DNA from: JACKOB01 sp024234575
Lineage (GTDB): Bacteria; Pseudomonadota; Gammaproteobacteria; Pseudomonadales; Oleiphilaceae
Assembly (NCBI GenBank): GCA_051208035.1
Contig: JBPJFZ010000005.1
Span: forward strand, 248,001-312,000
DNA length: 64,000 bases
Reading direction: 5' to 3'
In this document: positions 34,329-44,007 of the stretch, in pieces
How the letters are laid out: each line of letters starts with the position of its first letter
Position numbering within the stretch: the stretch's first letter is position 1
Program-made: the position numbers and the translations under genes
The notes under the pieces: model-generated
What the model was told of the DNA's origin: nothing
The model's database searches: none
What the model saw: the letters and a program-made list of their open reading frames with translations, nothing else

Positions 34329-35489
34329 TTATCGACCACGCTCTTCAAGCATCGCCACCGCTGGCAGGACTTTGCCTTCGACAAACTCAAGAAACGCTCC
34401 ACCACCGGTTGAAATATAGGACACCTTGTCCGCGATTTCATATTTATCAACTGCTGCCAGCGTGTCACCACCACCGGCAATAGAAAATGCCTCACTGCTG
34501 GCAATTGCCAGAGACATCGCCTTGGTCCCTTCGCCAAACTGGTCGAATTCGAATACCCCTACCGGGCCGTTCCAAATAATCGTACGGGCATCTTTCAGCA
34601 CATCCTGAAACAACGCAGAAGTCTTCGGGCCGACATCGAAAATCATGTCATCTGCCGCAACATCATCCGCCGAAACAGTTGACGCGGCGGCTGACTCAGA
34701 AAATTCTTTGCCCACGACCACATCAACAGGCATAGGCACATCGACTTTTTTCATTAGCGCTTGGGCTTGTGGTATCAGATCTGCCTCACATAGCGACTTG
34801 CCGACAGGCTTGCCTGCTGCTGCAAGAAATGTATTCGCAATTCCGCCACCAACAATCAACTTATCCACCACGCCGGATAATGACTCGAGCACGGTCAGTT
34901 TTGTCGAAACTTTTGAACCGCCAACGATCGCGACCAATGGCCTTTCAGGGTTCGCCAAAGCCTTGCCCAACGCATCAAGCTCGGCTGCAAGCAGCGGACC
35001 GGCACAGGCAACAGGCGCAAATTTACCCACACCATGCGTTGATGCTTGTGCCCGGTGCGCTGTACCAAAAGCATCCATGACAAACACATCACACAAGGCT
35101 GCATACTTTTTCGATAATGCTTCATCGTCTTTTTTCTCGCCCTTGTTGAAGCGAACATTCTCGAACAACACGACTTCGCCATCAGCGATTGCGGGCTGCG
35201 CATCCCACTCTTTAATCAGACTGACTGACTTACCCAGCAGCTCGGATAAATGCGCAGCGACCGGGGCCAGTGAATATTCTTCTTCATATTCTCCCTCGGT
35301 GGGGCGACCCAAGTGAGACATCAACATAACTTTGGCACCCGCCTTCATTGCATGAACAATGGTAGGCAATGATGCACGAATTCTGGCATCACTGGTCACA
35401 CGACCATCTTTAACAGGCACATTGAGATCCTCACGAATCAATACGCGCTTTCCTGCCAGATCCAGGTCTGTCATTTTGATAATTGCCAT
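34329..35489 (-). CDS. pgk: phosphoglycerate kinase
   Basis: 386-residue cytosolic enzyme that makes ATP and 3-phosphoglycerate from 1,3-bisphosphoglycerate. Substrate-binding RVLIREDLNVP is at the start, HLGRPTEGEYE in the N-domain, IVGGSKVSTKL in the hinge and the nucleotide site GGGDTLAAVD near the C-terminus. The length is normal. It is the middle gene of the epd-pgk-fba unit, and TGAGGA precedes ATG 35489. Confidence 0.96.
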   Translation of the reverse strand: MAIIKMTDLDLAGKRVLIREDLNVPVKDGRVTSDARIRASLPTIVHAMKAGAKVMLMSHLGRPTEGEYEEEYSLAPVAAHLSELLGKSVSLIKEWDAQPAIADGEVVLFENVRFNKGEKKDDEALSKKYAALCDVFVMDAFGTAHRAQASTHGVGKFAPVACAGPLLAAELDALGKALANPERPLVAIVGGSKVSTKLTVLESLSGVVDKLIVGGGIANTFLAAAGKPVGKSLCEADLIPQAQALMKKVDVPMPVDVVVGKEFSESAAASTVSADDVAADDMIFDVGPKTSALFQDVLKDARTIIWNGPVGVFEFDQFGEGTKAMSLAIASSEAFSIAGGGDTLAAVDKYEIADKVSYISTGGGAFLEFVEGKVLPAVAMLEERGR

Positions 35490-35580
35490 GCTTTATCCTC
35501 ACATATCTCAACTAAGTTTTTAAATCGGGTGACAGGGTGCCCGCCAACAAACAGCCTTAAGCGTTTCTGATAAACGTCTG

Positions 35581-36597
35581 CTACTTATTCACACCCAGCC
35601 AGTGTCGGCTTACGTCCAACATGCGGTTGGCGAATCCCCACTCGTTGTCAAACCAGGTAAACACTTTCAATAAATTCTGACCACTTACCCGCGTCTGACT
35701 GCCATCGACAATGCCTGAACGGGAATCATGATTAAAATCTGAAGAGGCCAGTGGCTCTTCGGTATAACCCAGAACACCTTTCAACCCGTTCTCACTGGCG
35801 GCACGAAACAGGTTATTGACGAGCAAACAATCCACTGGCTTTGTTAACTGCACTGTCAGGTCTATCGCCGACACGTTCAGAGTAGGCACACGCACAGCCA
35901 TCGCGGTAAATTTATCCTGCATTGCCGGCAATATGCGACCAATGCCTCGCCCCAGCTCGGTATCAACCGGGACCAGGTTGTTCATCGCACTTCGTGTACG
36001 ACGCAAATCATGGTGGTGATATGCATCTATTACCGGCTGGTCATTCATCGCTGAATGAATGGTCGTGGTGGTACCCCACTCGACACCAAAAGCTTCGTGC
36101 AACAATTTAATAACCGGCACAACGCAATTGGTGGTACAGGATGCGTTAGAAACAATACGGTCACTGGCAACCAGCAAAGTTTCGTTCACACCATAAACAA
36201 TGGTCTTATCGACATCTGGAGCCGCAGGCTGTGAAAACAGCACTCTTTTTGCCCCGGCATCAATATGAGCCTGTGCGTGTACACGCTGACTGAATACGCC
36301 GGTGCACTCAAGCACCAGGTCAATATCCAGGGCTTTCCATGGCAACTTCCCAGGCTCGGCCTGCCGGCTTACCTGAATAACATCGCCATCAACAACTAAG
36401 GCCTCAGCCGTTGTTGAAACCGGCCGACCAAAGCGGCCGTGGGTGGTATCGTAACGGGTAAGATAGGCAATAGTATCGATATCAGACAATTCATTAATCG
36501 CTACAACCTGCAAGTGTTCACGATAATGGTTCTCGTATAGCGCACGCAATACGCTTTGCCCAATCCGGCCATATCCATTGATAGCCACTCGATACAT
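35581..36597 (-). CDS. epd: erythrose-4-phosphate dehydrogenase
   Basis: 338-residue member of the glyceraldehyde-3-phosphate dehydrogenase family with INGYGRIGQSVLRALYE at the N-terminus and the active-site SNASCTTNC. It resembles Epd rather than Gap: the segment after the active site reads TTTIHSAMNDQPVIDAYHHHDLRRTR, which matches the Epd form as I remember it. Epd feeds erythronate-4-phosphate into vitamin B6 synthesis. The context (tkt-epd-pgk-fba) is the usual one for epd in gammaproteobacteria. It is separated from tkt by a terminator. Confidence 0.88.
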   Translation of the reverse strand: MYRVAINGYGRIGQSVLRALYENHYREHLQVVAINELSDIDTIAYLTRYDTTHGRFGRPVSTTAEALVVDGDVIQVSRQAEPGKLPWKALDIDLVLECTGVFSQRVHAQAHIDAGAKRVLFSQPAAPDVDKTIVYGVNETLLVASDRIVSNASCTTNCVVPVIKLLHEAFGVEWGTTTTIHSAMNDQPVIDAYHHHDLRRTRSAMNNLVPVDTELGRGIGRILPAMQDKFTAMAVRVPTLNVSAIDLTVQLTKPVDCLLVNNLFRAASENGLKGVLGYTEEPLASSDFNHDSRSGIVDGSQTRVSGQNLLKVFTWFDNEWGFANRMLDVSRHWLGVNK

Positions 36598-36631
36598 CGA
36601 CGGTTTCCATTTAGCCAGACAAAAAATACAT

Positions 36632-36686
36632 TAAAAAAACATTATCGGTGGTCACGACCAGGCTTTCGCTTAGCAGCGCCACCGAT
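36632..36686 (-). terminator. Rho-independent terminator of tkt
   Basis: In the minus-strand direction ATCGGTGG (36686-36679) pairs with CCACCGAT (36651-36644), enclosing 27 bases with a nested GGTC/GACC. It is followed by AATG and seven T's (36639-36633). It sits between tkt and epd, so epd-pgk-fba needs its own promoter. Confidence 0.8.
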
Positions 36687-36694
36687 TCTGTTAT

Positions 36695-38695
36695 TTACTG
36701 TGCCAGAAGGTCTTCTGCGATCGCCACAATATTGTCGACAGTAAAACCAAACTCTTCGAACAATAGCCCTGCTGGAGCAGACTCACCGAAACTGCTCATA
36801 CCAACAATACGCCCATCTAGGCCGACATACTTGTACCAAAAATCTTCAATACCTGCCTCGATAGCAATCCGATTTGTCACCGCCAATGGCAATACGCTTT
36901 CTTTGTAAGCGGCGTCCTGGGCATCAAACACCTCCGTTGAAGGCATGGATACCACGCGCACTTCCGCACCTTTATCACGCAACGCATCGGCAGCCGCTTG
37001 CGCCAGGCCAACTTCAGAACCGGTGGCAATCAGAATCACATCTGGCGTATCTGCAGTGTCTGATAACACATAACCACCTCGGGCGATATCAGCAACCTGT
37101 GCAGCCGTTCGCTTTTGATGAGGCAAATTCTGACGGGAAAAGATAAGCGCGCTTGGGCCATCTTTTCTTTCCAGGGCACACTTCCAGGAAACCGCCGACT
37201 CCACCGTGTCACAAGGACGCCAGGTGTTCATGTTCGGCGTCATTCGCAAGCTCGCCAACTGCTCAATAGGCTGGTGCGTCGGACCATCTTCACCCAGACC
37301 GATTGAATCGTGCGTGTAAACAAACAGTACCCGCTGTTTCATTAGCGCGGCCATACGCACAGCATTACGCGCGTACTCCATGAAGACGAGGAAAGTCGCA
37401 CCATAAGGTATAAAGCCACCATGCAGCGCTATACCGTTCATGATTGCCGACATACCAAACTCACGCACGCCGTAGTACATATAGTTACCGCTGGCGTCTT
37501 CCGCCGAAACACCCTTGCTGCCTGACCATAAGGTCAGATTGGAGCCAGCGAGATCAGCAGACCCGCCTAACAGCTCTGGCAATTTTGGCGCATAAGCATT
37601 GATGCTGTTCTGGGAAGCCTTACGAGAGGCGATGGTCTCACCCTTTTCCTGGCAAGCCTGAATATAGGCATTGGCATCTGCGGCGAAAGTTGCAGGCAAC
37701 TCACCCGCGTCCCGACGCTTCAGCTCTGCAGCCAACTCGGGGTAGACTTCTGCATAAGCGGCAAATTTGGCATCCCACTCGCTTTCAAGACCTGCGCCTT
37801 TGGTACGCTTATTCCAGGCCGCAGCGATATCTTCAGGTATCACAAAAGGCGCATGCGCCCAACCCAGCTTCTTGCGGGTAGCAACTATTTCATCGGCACC
37901 CAGTGGCGCACCATGACAGTCTTCTTTACCTTCTTTGTTGGGCGAGCCAAAACCAATCACTGTTTTGCAACAGATAATAGTTGGACGATCTGTGTCAGCA
38001 CGCGCCGCCTCAATTGCCTCGCGAATGGCTTCAGAGTCATGACCATTAACCGCCGGAATAACCTGCCAGCCATAAGACTCGAAACGCTTAGGGGTATCAT
38101 CGGTAAACCAGCCTTCTACTTCACCATCAATAGAAATGCCATTGTCATCATAAAACAGGATCAGCTTGCCTAAACCGAGCGTTCCCGCCAGTGAGCAAAC
38201 TTCATGGGAGATACCTTCCATCAAACAGCCATCACCTAAAAATACATAGGTGTGGTGATCAACCACATTATGACCATCACGATTAAACTGTGCCGCTAGC
38301 GCTTTTTCGGCGATCGCCATGCCAACAGCATTGGCAACACCTTGCCCGAGCGGACCGGTGGTTGTTTCAATACCCGGTGTATAGCCGTATTCTGGGTGGC
38401 CAGGAGTTTTAGAGTGTAATTGGCGGAAGTTCTTCAAATCATCAATGGATACATCATAACCACTAAGATGCAATAACGAGTACAGAAGCATCGAACCGTG
38501 GCCATTGGAGAGCACAAACCGGTCACGATTCAACCAGTTGGGGTTCGATGGGTTATGCTGCAGATAATCATTCCACAGCACTTCAGCTATATCAGCCATC
38601 CCCATTGGGGCGCCGGGGTGACCTGAGTTGGCTTTCTGAACAGCATCCATACTCAGTGCACGAATGGCGTTGGCAAGATCTTTACGAACCGGCAT
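36695..38695 (-). CDS. tkt: transketolase
   Basis: 666-residue thiamine-diphosphate enzyme of the pentose phosphate and Calvin-type sugar interconversions. It has MDAVQKANSGHPGAPMGMAD, the ThDP-binding GDGCLMEGISHE ... (about 150), the transketolase motif GLGEDGPTHQPIEQL and the C-terminal regulatory domain. ATG 38695 is 6 bases after GGGAGA; an in-frame TTG sits one codon upstream. The divergent regulatory region toward the SahR-like gene lies just upstream. Confidence 0.95.
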   Translation of the reverse strand: MPVRKDLANAIRALSMDAVQKANSGHPGAPMGMADIAEVLWNDYLQHNPSNPNWLNRDRFVLSNGHGSMLLYSLLHLSGYDVSIDDLKNFRQLHSKTPGHPEYGYTPGIETTTGPLGQGVANAVGMAIAEKALAAQFNRDGHNVVDHHTYVFLGDGCLMEGISHEVCSLAGTLGLGKLILFYDDNGISIDGEVEGWFTDDTPKRFESYGWQVIPAVNGHDSEAIREAIEAARADTDRPTIICCKTVIGFGSPNKEGKEDCHGAPLGADEIVATRKKLGWAHAPFVIPEDIAAAWNKRTKGAGLESEWDAKFAAYAEVYPELAAELKRRDAGELPATFAADANAYIQACQEKGETIASRKASQNSINAYAPKLPELLGGSADLAGSNLTLWSGSKGVSAEDASGNYMYYGVREFGMSAIMNGIALHGGFIPYGATFLVFMEYARNAVRMAALMKQRVLFVYTHDSIGLGEDGPTHQPIEQLASLRMTPNMNTWRPCDTVESAVSWKCALERKDGPSALIFSRQNLPHQKRTAAQVADIARGGYVLSDTADTPDVILIATGSEVGLAQAAADALRDKGAEVRVVSMPSTEVFDAQDAAYKESVLPLAVTNRIAIEAGIEDFWYKYVGLDGRIVGMSSFGESAPAGLLFEEFGFTVDNIVAIAEDLLAQ

Positions 38696-38928
38696 CAAAT
38701 ATCTCCCGAAAATTACTTAAACTCGTTAATGCAGGAACCAAGACCGCGCCTTTTAGCGCTTTGTACTTATTAGAAAACCAACGGCGTTCAATAGGTGACA
38801 AGCTCTTGTGCCCCATGCAGATAAAAAAGGCCGCCTATTTTCCCCTAAACCATCTCGCGCCGCAAACCTGTTCGGCAAAATCCTGTTAATTAATATCGTT
38901 TACCTCTCCGTTTGAAGCCTGGCCACTG

Positions 38929-38994
38929 ATATTGATCACGATGAGCACAAAAAGATTGACGCAATTCACTCTATATCAATATTTATCAATATAG
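38929..38994. promoter_or_regulatory. tkt / sahR divergent control region with three ATCAATAT boxes
   Basis: The octamer ATCAATAT occurs three times in 64 bases: once inverted (38929-38936) and twice direct, 10 bases apart (38975-38982 and 38985-38992). The last two are framed by CTATAT ... ATATAG (38971-38994). The 10-base period puts the direct copies on one face of the helix. The sites lie 40-100 bases upstream of the ArsR-type gene and are good candidates for its own binding sites. Nothing else stands out in the 337-base gap to tkt. Confidence 0.5.
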
Positions 38995-39032
38995 ACATTG
39001 CGACATCAAAATTACTTTGCTAATTTAGCGCC

Positions 39033-40127
39033 ATGATGACTAACTTAGACAGCAAACAACACAGCAGCAGCCTCCAAACACTTGGAAATGTGCCCGTCAG
39101 CCATGGTTTAACACCAGCCAGAACACTGGCGAGACCAGCATTAGAGAGCGATATTGAGCCCGCCACGGACACCTTGGCCGCGCTCTATAAAGCCTGTGGC
39201 GATGCATTAAGAATCGAAATTTTGCGAGTACTGCAAAATGACTCTTTTGGTGTGTTAGAACTGTGCACATTGTTTGATGTTAAACAGTCAGGCATGAGTC
39301 ATCACTTGAAAGTTTTAAGCAACGCAGGGCTGGTCGAGGCACAGCGAGAAGGCAACTCCCTGTTTTACCGCCGCCCGGTATTCCGGTCAGACCAAGACAA
39401 CAGCATGGCCATACAGTCTATTTTCGACGCCATTGATAAAATAGCTGCCAGCGCTGGACTGACTGCGCGAATTCAGGAGATCAGATCTGCCCGCGCATCA
39501 TTGTCACAGGCTTTTTTTGCCCGCAATGCCGACAGGTTCAGCGAACAACAAGAGCTAATCGCCAGCTATGAGCAATACGCCGAGCCCGCCCGCGACCTAT
39601 TATTCGCAGAAGAATTTGGCCCGGATGCGACAGTGATGGAAATTGGCCCTGGCGAAGGTCTTTTCCTAAAAGACTTGGCTCCCGCATTTAAGACAGTTTA
39701 CGCGCTGGATAACGCCGAGGGCATGCTGAATAAAGCCCAGGAACTGGTAAAAAAGCATCGCCTGAAAAACGTACGCTGCATTCTTGGTGATTCAGCCACA
39801 GCCTTAGCGTCTAACATCAAAGTAGATGCCATTGTGATGAATATGGTGCTGCACCACATTGCCAGACCACTAGACATTTTTGCCGATGCTGCAAAGCTGC
39901 TAAAAACAAACGGCATTCTGGTGATCAGCGACCTGAGCCATCACGACCAATCATGGGTAAGGGACAATTGTGGCGACATCTGGCTGGGCTTCGAAAGCCA
40001 GGAATTATCGCGATGGGCCATGCAATATGGGCTGCAAGAGCTAGACTCTCTCTACATTGGTTTACGTAATGGTTTTCAGATTCAGGTACGCAAGTTTATT
40101 AACGCGGGCAAACCAAACAAGCTTTGA
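39033..40127 (+). CDS. ArsR-type regulator fused to SAM-dependent methyltransferase (SahR-like)
   Basis: 364-residue fusion. An ArsR-type winged helix (about 55-115, with CTLFDVKQSGMSHHLKVLSNAGLVEAQREGNSLFYRR) is followed by a class I methyltransferase fold (about 180-340, VMEIGPGEGLFLKDLA and an Asp in YALDNAEGM). There are no Cys metal ligands of ArsR type, so metal sensing is unlikely. Regulators of this build next to metK, ahcY and metF have been described in Proteobacteria as SahR, which senses S-adenosylhomocysteine through the methyltransferase domain. The first 50 residues are poorly conserved. It is 155 bases upstream of metK and probably controls the methyl cycle. Confidence 0.8.
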   Translation: MMTNLDSKQHSSSLQTLGNVPVSHGLTPARTLARPALESDIEPATDTLAALYKACGDALRIEILRVLQNDSFGVLELCTLFDVKQSGMSHHLKVLSNAGLVEAQREGNSLFYRRPVFRSDQDNSMAIQSIFDAIDKIAASAGLTARIQEIRSARASLSQAFFARNADRFSEQQELIASYEQYAEPARDLLFAEEFGPDATVMEIGPGEGLFLKDLAPAFKTVYALDNAEGMLNKAQELVKKHRLKNVRCILGDSATALASNIKVDAIVMNMVLHHIARPLDIFADAAKLLKTNGILVISDLSHHDQSWVRDNCGDIWLGFESQELSRWAMQYGLQELDSLYIGLRNGFQIQVRKFINAGKPNKL

Positions 40128-40282
40128 ACAACACAGTTATTTACCAATAACCCTTAATTTACAGATACTTTTAATTAATAGACAACTCTGCCAGTTAGCA
40201 TGTAAGACTGCCAACAAACAGAATACATTTTTAACACAAACAGCAACGTGAATTTATCACCGTTAACATGGGATTAAGTCTA

Positions 40283-41443
40283 ATGAGCGAATACTCAGTT
40301 TTTACATCAGAATCTGTCTCCGAAGGTCATCCGGACAAAATGGCCGACCAAATATCAGATGCGGTCGTCGATGCAATTATTGCCGAAGACAAGCATGCGC
40401 GAATTGCGGTTGAAACCATGGTGAAAACCGGCATGGCAATCATCGCTGGGGAAGTGCGCACCAGCACCTACATCGATTTGGAAGACCTTGTTCGTGAAGT
40501 TATTCTGGACATTGGTTACAACAGTTCTGACGTTGGCTTTGATGGCGCATCCTGTGCGGTACTGAACGCTATCGGCAAGCAAAGTGCTGATATCGCCATG
40601 GGCGTTGACGAAGCTGACTCGAAAGACCTCGGCGCTGGCGACCAGGGCCTGATGTTTGGTTATGCAACCAACGAAACTGAAGTGTTGATGCCTGCGCCCA
40701 TTTTTTACGCGCACCGTTTGGTTGAGCGTCAGTCACAAATGAGAAAGAAAGGCATACTGCCCTGGTTACGTCCAGACGCGAAGAGCCAGGTAACCCTGCG
40801 CTATGAAAACGGTAAGCCAGTCGCCATTGATGCGGTCGTACTATCGACCCAACACAATCCGGAAATCAAGCAAGCCGACCTGCGTGAAGCGGTACTGGAA
40901 GAAATCATCAAACCAGTTCTCCCACAAGAGTGGCTGCATGCTGACACTAAATTCCACATCAATCCAACAGGTCAATTCATTATCGGTGGCCCGGTAGGTG
41001 ACTGCGGACTTACTGGCCGTAAGATCATCGTTGACACCTACGGCGGCATGGCACGTCATGGCGGCGGCGCATTCTCTGGTAAAGATCCATCTAAAGTTGA
41101 CCGTTCCGCGGCCTATGCCGGTCGTTATGTAGCGAAAAACGTGGTCGCCGCAGGACTGGCTGACAAATGTGAAATTCAGGTTTCTTACGCAATCGGTGTT
41201 TCGGAACCCACCTCTATCAGCTTAAATACATTTGGTACAGGCAAGATTTCTGACGAAGCCATTGCCGCGTTAGTGCGTGAGCATTTTGATCTTCGTCCTG
41301 CCGGCCTGATACACATGCTTGATCTGCGCCGCCCCATCTACCGCGCAACGGCAGCTTACGGCCACTTTGGCAGAACCGAGCCTGAGTTTACCTGGGAAAA
41401 AACTGACAAAGCTGATGCACTGCGTGCGGCGGCAGGCATCTAA
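40283..41443 (+). CDS. metK: S-adenosylmethionine synthetase
   Basis: 386-residue enzyme that makes SAM from methionine and ATP. It has FTSESVSEGHPDKMADQISDA (methionine loop), GAGDQGLMFGYA and GGGAFSGKDPSKVDRSAAY. I use ATG 40283 (MSEYSVFTSES); an ATG at 40268 would add five residues not seen in homologues. The 155-base gap before it holds no ATCAATAT copy and no recognised riboswitch. Confidence 0.96.
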   Translation: MSEYSVFTSESVSEGHPDKMADQISDAVVDAIIAEDKHARIAVETMVKTGMAIIAGEVRTSTYIDLEDLVREVILDIGYNSSDVGFDGASCAVLNAIGKQSADIAMGVDEADSKDLGAGDQGLMFGYATNETEVLMPAPIFYAHRLVERQSQMRKKGILPWLRPDAKSQVTLRYENGKPVAIDAVVLSTQHNPEIKQADLREAVLEEIIKPVLPQEWLHADTKFHINPTGQFIIGGPVGDCGLTGRKIIVDTYGGMARHGGGAFSGKDPSKVDRSAAYAGRYVAKNVVAAGLADKCEIQVSYAIGVSEPTSISLNTFGTGKISDEAIAALVREHFDLRPAGLIHMLDLRRPIYRATAAYGHFGRTEPEFTWEKTDKADALRAAAGI

Positions 41444-41461
41444 GCCAAGCATAACCATTTG

Positions 41462-41483
41462 TGGTCGTCTGCACAGGCGGCCA
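41462..41483 (+). other. hairpin between metK and ahcY
   Basis: TGGTCGTCTG (41462-41471) and CAGGCGGCCA (41474-41483) pair over ten positions with two G-U pairs, leaving a very short loop. No T-run follows, so it is not a classical terminator. I compared it with the SAH riboswitch seen upstream of ahcY in other bacteria and did not see the expected core. Confidence 0.45.
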
Positions 41484-41539
41484 TAACCAATCTTTCAGGC
41501 AAACTCTGATAAGAATCGAACTAAAGCACTGAGGTAAAT

Positions 41540-42931
41540 ATGAGTACTGCAGATCAATCAAACGCATTCAGCGATTTCAAAGTCGCAGACGTCTCTCTGG
41601 CCACATGGGGCCGAAAAGAAATTGAAATTGCCGAAGGCGAAATGCCGGCATTGATGGCCCTACGTCGCAAGTACAAAGCAGAACAACCCCTGAAAGATGC
41701 AAAAATCATGGGTTGTATCCACATGACCATCCAAACCGCCGTACTGATTGAAACATTAGTCGAGCTTGGTGCAGAAGTACGCTGGTCATCATGTAATATT
41801 TTCTCAACCCAGGATCACGCCGCCGCAGCGGTTGCAGCAGCCGGCATTCCGGTATTTGCCTGGAAAGGTGAAACCGAAGAAGAGTTCTGGTGGTGTATTG
41901 AGCAAACTATCCTGAAAGATGGAAAAGTGTGGGACGCCAATATGATTCTGGATGACGGCGGAGACCTCACCCAGATCGTACACGAAAAATACCCGGCGAT
42001 GCTCGACAAAATTCACGGCATTTCGGAAGAAACCACCACTGGCGTGCATCGCTTGCTGGAAATGGTCACCGAAGGCAGCCTGAAGGTTCCGGCAATTAAC
42101 GTTAATGACGCAGTTACCAAATCTAAAAACGACAACAAGTATGGCTGCCGTCACAGCTTAAACGATGCGATCAAACGTGGCACAGACCACCTGCTGTCAG
42201 GCAAAAAGGCGCTGGTTATTGGATACGGCGACGTAGGTAAAGGCTCTGCAGCCTCACTGCGCCAGGAAGGTATGATCGTTAAGGTCACCGAAATCGACCC
42301 TATCTGCGCAATGCAAGCCTGCATGGATGGCTACGAAGTAGTTTCTCCTTACAACAAAGGCATTAATACCGGTACAGCAGAGGGCATCAACAAGCAACTG
42401 CTGGCCAATACCGACTTACTGGTGACTACTACGGGTAACGTTAATGTTTGTGACAAGTTCATGTTGCAGGCACTAAAAAGCAGCGCGGTAGTGTGCAATA
42501 TTGGTCATTTTGATAACGAAATTGACACCGCGTTTATGCGTCAAAACTGGGAGTGGGATGAAGTCAAACCTCAGGTCCATAAGGTTTATCGCGACCGTTC
42601 AACAAATGATCACCTGATTCTTTTGTCCGAAGGCCGTCTGGTTAACCTTGGCAATGCGACCGGTCACCCATCGCGCATCATGGACGGCTCATTCGCCAAC
42701 CAGGTACTGGCGCAAATGTACTTATACGAGCGTAAATTTGCCAACTTAAGCGCTGACGAAAAGGCCGCTGGCATCTACGTAAAAGTGCTACCTAAAAAGC
42801 TTGACGAAGAAGTGGCAAAAGATATGGTCGAAGGCTTCGGTGGCGTCATTACACAGATGACTACTGCTCAGGCTAAATACATCGGTGTACCTGTGGAAGG
42901 CCCTTATAAGCCAGAAAGCTATAAGTACTAG
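41540..42931 (+). CDS. ahcY: S-adenosylhomocysteine hydrolase
   Basis: 463-residue NAD-dependent enzyme that splits S-adenosylhomocysteine to adenosine and homocysteine, completing the methyl cycle. Conserved segments include GCIHMTIQTAVLIETL, SSCNIFSTQDHAAAA, the NAD-binding GYGDVGKGSAASL and the C-terminal PYKPESYKY. It follows metK by 96 bases and precedes metF by 119, as part of the SahR-linked set. A GAGGTAAA ribosome site precedes the start. Confidence 0.96.
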   Translation: MSTADQSNAFSDFKVADVSLATWGRKEIEIAEGEMPALMALRRKYKAEQPLKDAKIMGCIHMTIQTAVLIETLVELGAEVRWSSCNIFSTQDHAAAAVAAAGIPVFAWKGETEEEFWWCIEQTILKDGKVWDANMILDDGGDLTQIVHEKYPAMLDKIHGISEETTTGVHRLLEMVTEGSLKVPAINVNDAVTKSKNDNKYGCRHSLNDAIKRGTDHLLSGKKALVIGYGDVGKGSAASLRQEGMIVKVTEIDPICAMQACMDGYEVVSPYNKGINTGTAEGINKQLLANTDLLVTTTGNVNVCDKFMLQALKSSAVVCNIGHFDNEIDTAFMRQNWEWDEVKPQVHKVYRDRSTNDHLILLSEGRLVNLGNATGHPSRIMDGSFANQVLAQMYLYERKFANLSADEKAAGIYVKVLPKKLDEEVAKDMVEGFGGVITQMTTAQAKYIGVPVEGPYKPESYKY

Positions 42932-43050
42932 TCCGCCATGCTGCGTGCCGGCATTATATGACCGGCACGAGCAAACAAAGCGACAACACGGCAAATGATC
43001 GGCAACCGATACCTCGCGCGCCATTATCGACTACTGCAAAGTGATGACCC

Positions 43051-43923
43051 ATGAACACACAAAAGCAATTTAATCGACGATTCAGCTTCGAGTTTTTTCC
43101 ACCGAAGACACCAGAAGGCATGGCCAAGCTGCAAACCGTTCGGGATACGTTTGCGGCGAAACATCCAGACTTTTTTTCCGTCACCTATGGCGCAGGTGGC
43201 AGTACACAAGAAAGAACCATTGACACAGTTGTGACACTGCATAAGCAGGGTATAAGTACCGCCCCTCACCTCTCCTGCATTGGTGCGACGAAAAAAGATC
43301 TGTCCAAACTATTGGATTTGTACAAAGAAAACGACATTAACCGGATCGTTGCTCTTCGGGGTGATTTACCATCCGGCATGGGTGCCCACGGTGAACTAAG
43401 ATACGCTAACGATTTGGTCAGTTTTATCCGCGAGCACAGTGGCGACCATTTCAATATAGAAGTTGCTGCCTATCCCGAATTTCATCCGCAAGCACAAAGT
43501 GCCGAAGCAGACCTGGTGAATTTCAAACGAAAGGTAGACGCGGGAGCAAATAGCGCTATTACGCAATATTTTTATAATGCCGATGCTTATTTCTACTTTG
43601 TCGAGCGCGTAGAGAAGATGGGAATTAACATTCCGATTGTACCTGGCATTATGCCTATTACTAACTACTCAAACTTGGTTCGCTTTAGTGATATGTGTGG
43701 GGCGGAAATCCCTCGCTGGATTCGCAAGCAGCTCGAAGCTTATGGTGATGACAGTAAGAGCATAGTGCAGTTTGGTGAAGCAGTGGTAACAGAAATGTGT
43801 GAAAAATTGCTAAAAGCTGGCGCACCAGGCCTGCACTTTTACACATTGAACCAAGCAGCACCAAGCCTGAACATCTGGAACAATCTAAACCTGGATGCCA
43901 GCGGCGATAGAAAGTCTTTTTAA
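43051..43923 (+). CDS. metF: 5,10-methylenetetrahydrofolate reductase
   Basis: 290-residue FAD-dependent reductase that supplies methyl-tetrahydrofolate to methionine synthase. It has the N-terminal SFEFFPPKTPEG, VTYGAGGSTQERTIDTV, GDLP with the loop that holds the FAD, and VPGIMPITNY. The context (metK-ahcY-metF) is the recycling of homocysteine to methionine. A strong terminator follows. Confidence 0.95.
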   Translation: MNTQKQFNRRFSFEFFPPKTPEGMAKLQTVRDTFAAKHPDFFSVTYGAGGSTQERTIDTVVTLHKQGISTAPHLSCIGATKKDLSKLLDLYKENDINRIVALRGDLPSGMGAHGELRYANDLVSFIREHSGDHFNIEVAAYPEFHPQAQSAEADLVNFKRKVDAGANSAITQYFYNADAYFYFVERVEKMGINIPIVPGIMPITNYSNLVRFSDMCGAEIPRWIRKQLEAYGDDSKSIVQFGEAVVTEMCEKLLKAGAPGLHFYTLNQAAPSLNIWNNLNLDASGDRKSF

Positions 43924-43950
43924 CCTTACCGTTGTTTTACTGCCGTCAAA

Positions 43951-43990
43951 AAAAATGCCAATGGATCTTTTACAAGCCATTGGCATTTTT
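43951..43990. terminator. bidirectional terminator after metF
   Basis: AAAAATGCCAATGG (43951-43964) pairs with CCATTGGCATTTTT (43977-43990) over 14 bases with a 12-base loop. Both ends carry A/T runs, so it should stop transcription of metF from one side and of the PEP-CTERM gene from the other. Confidence 0.92.
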
Positions 43991-44007
43991 CGAACATCTC
44001 AGCGTAA

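Noticed and set aside
34645..35316. 223-residue Ser/Thr-rich frame on the plus strand
   Set aside because: It is antisense to pgk, which is certain by motif. Ser/Thr/Pro-rich composition is typical of antisense frames.
41444..41539. SAH riboswitch in front of ahcY
   Set aside because: The gap has a stem, but I could not find the conserved core of the SAH aptamer.
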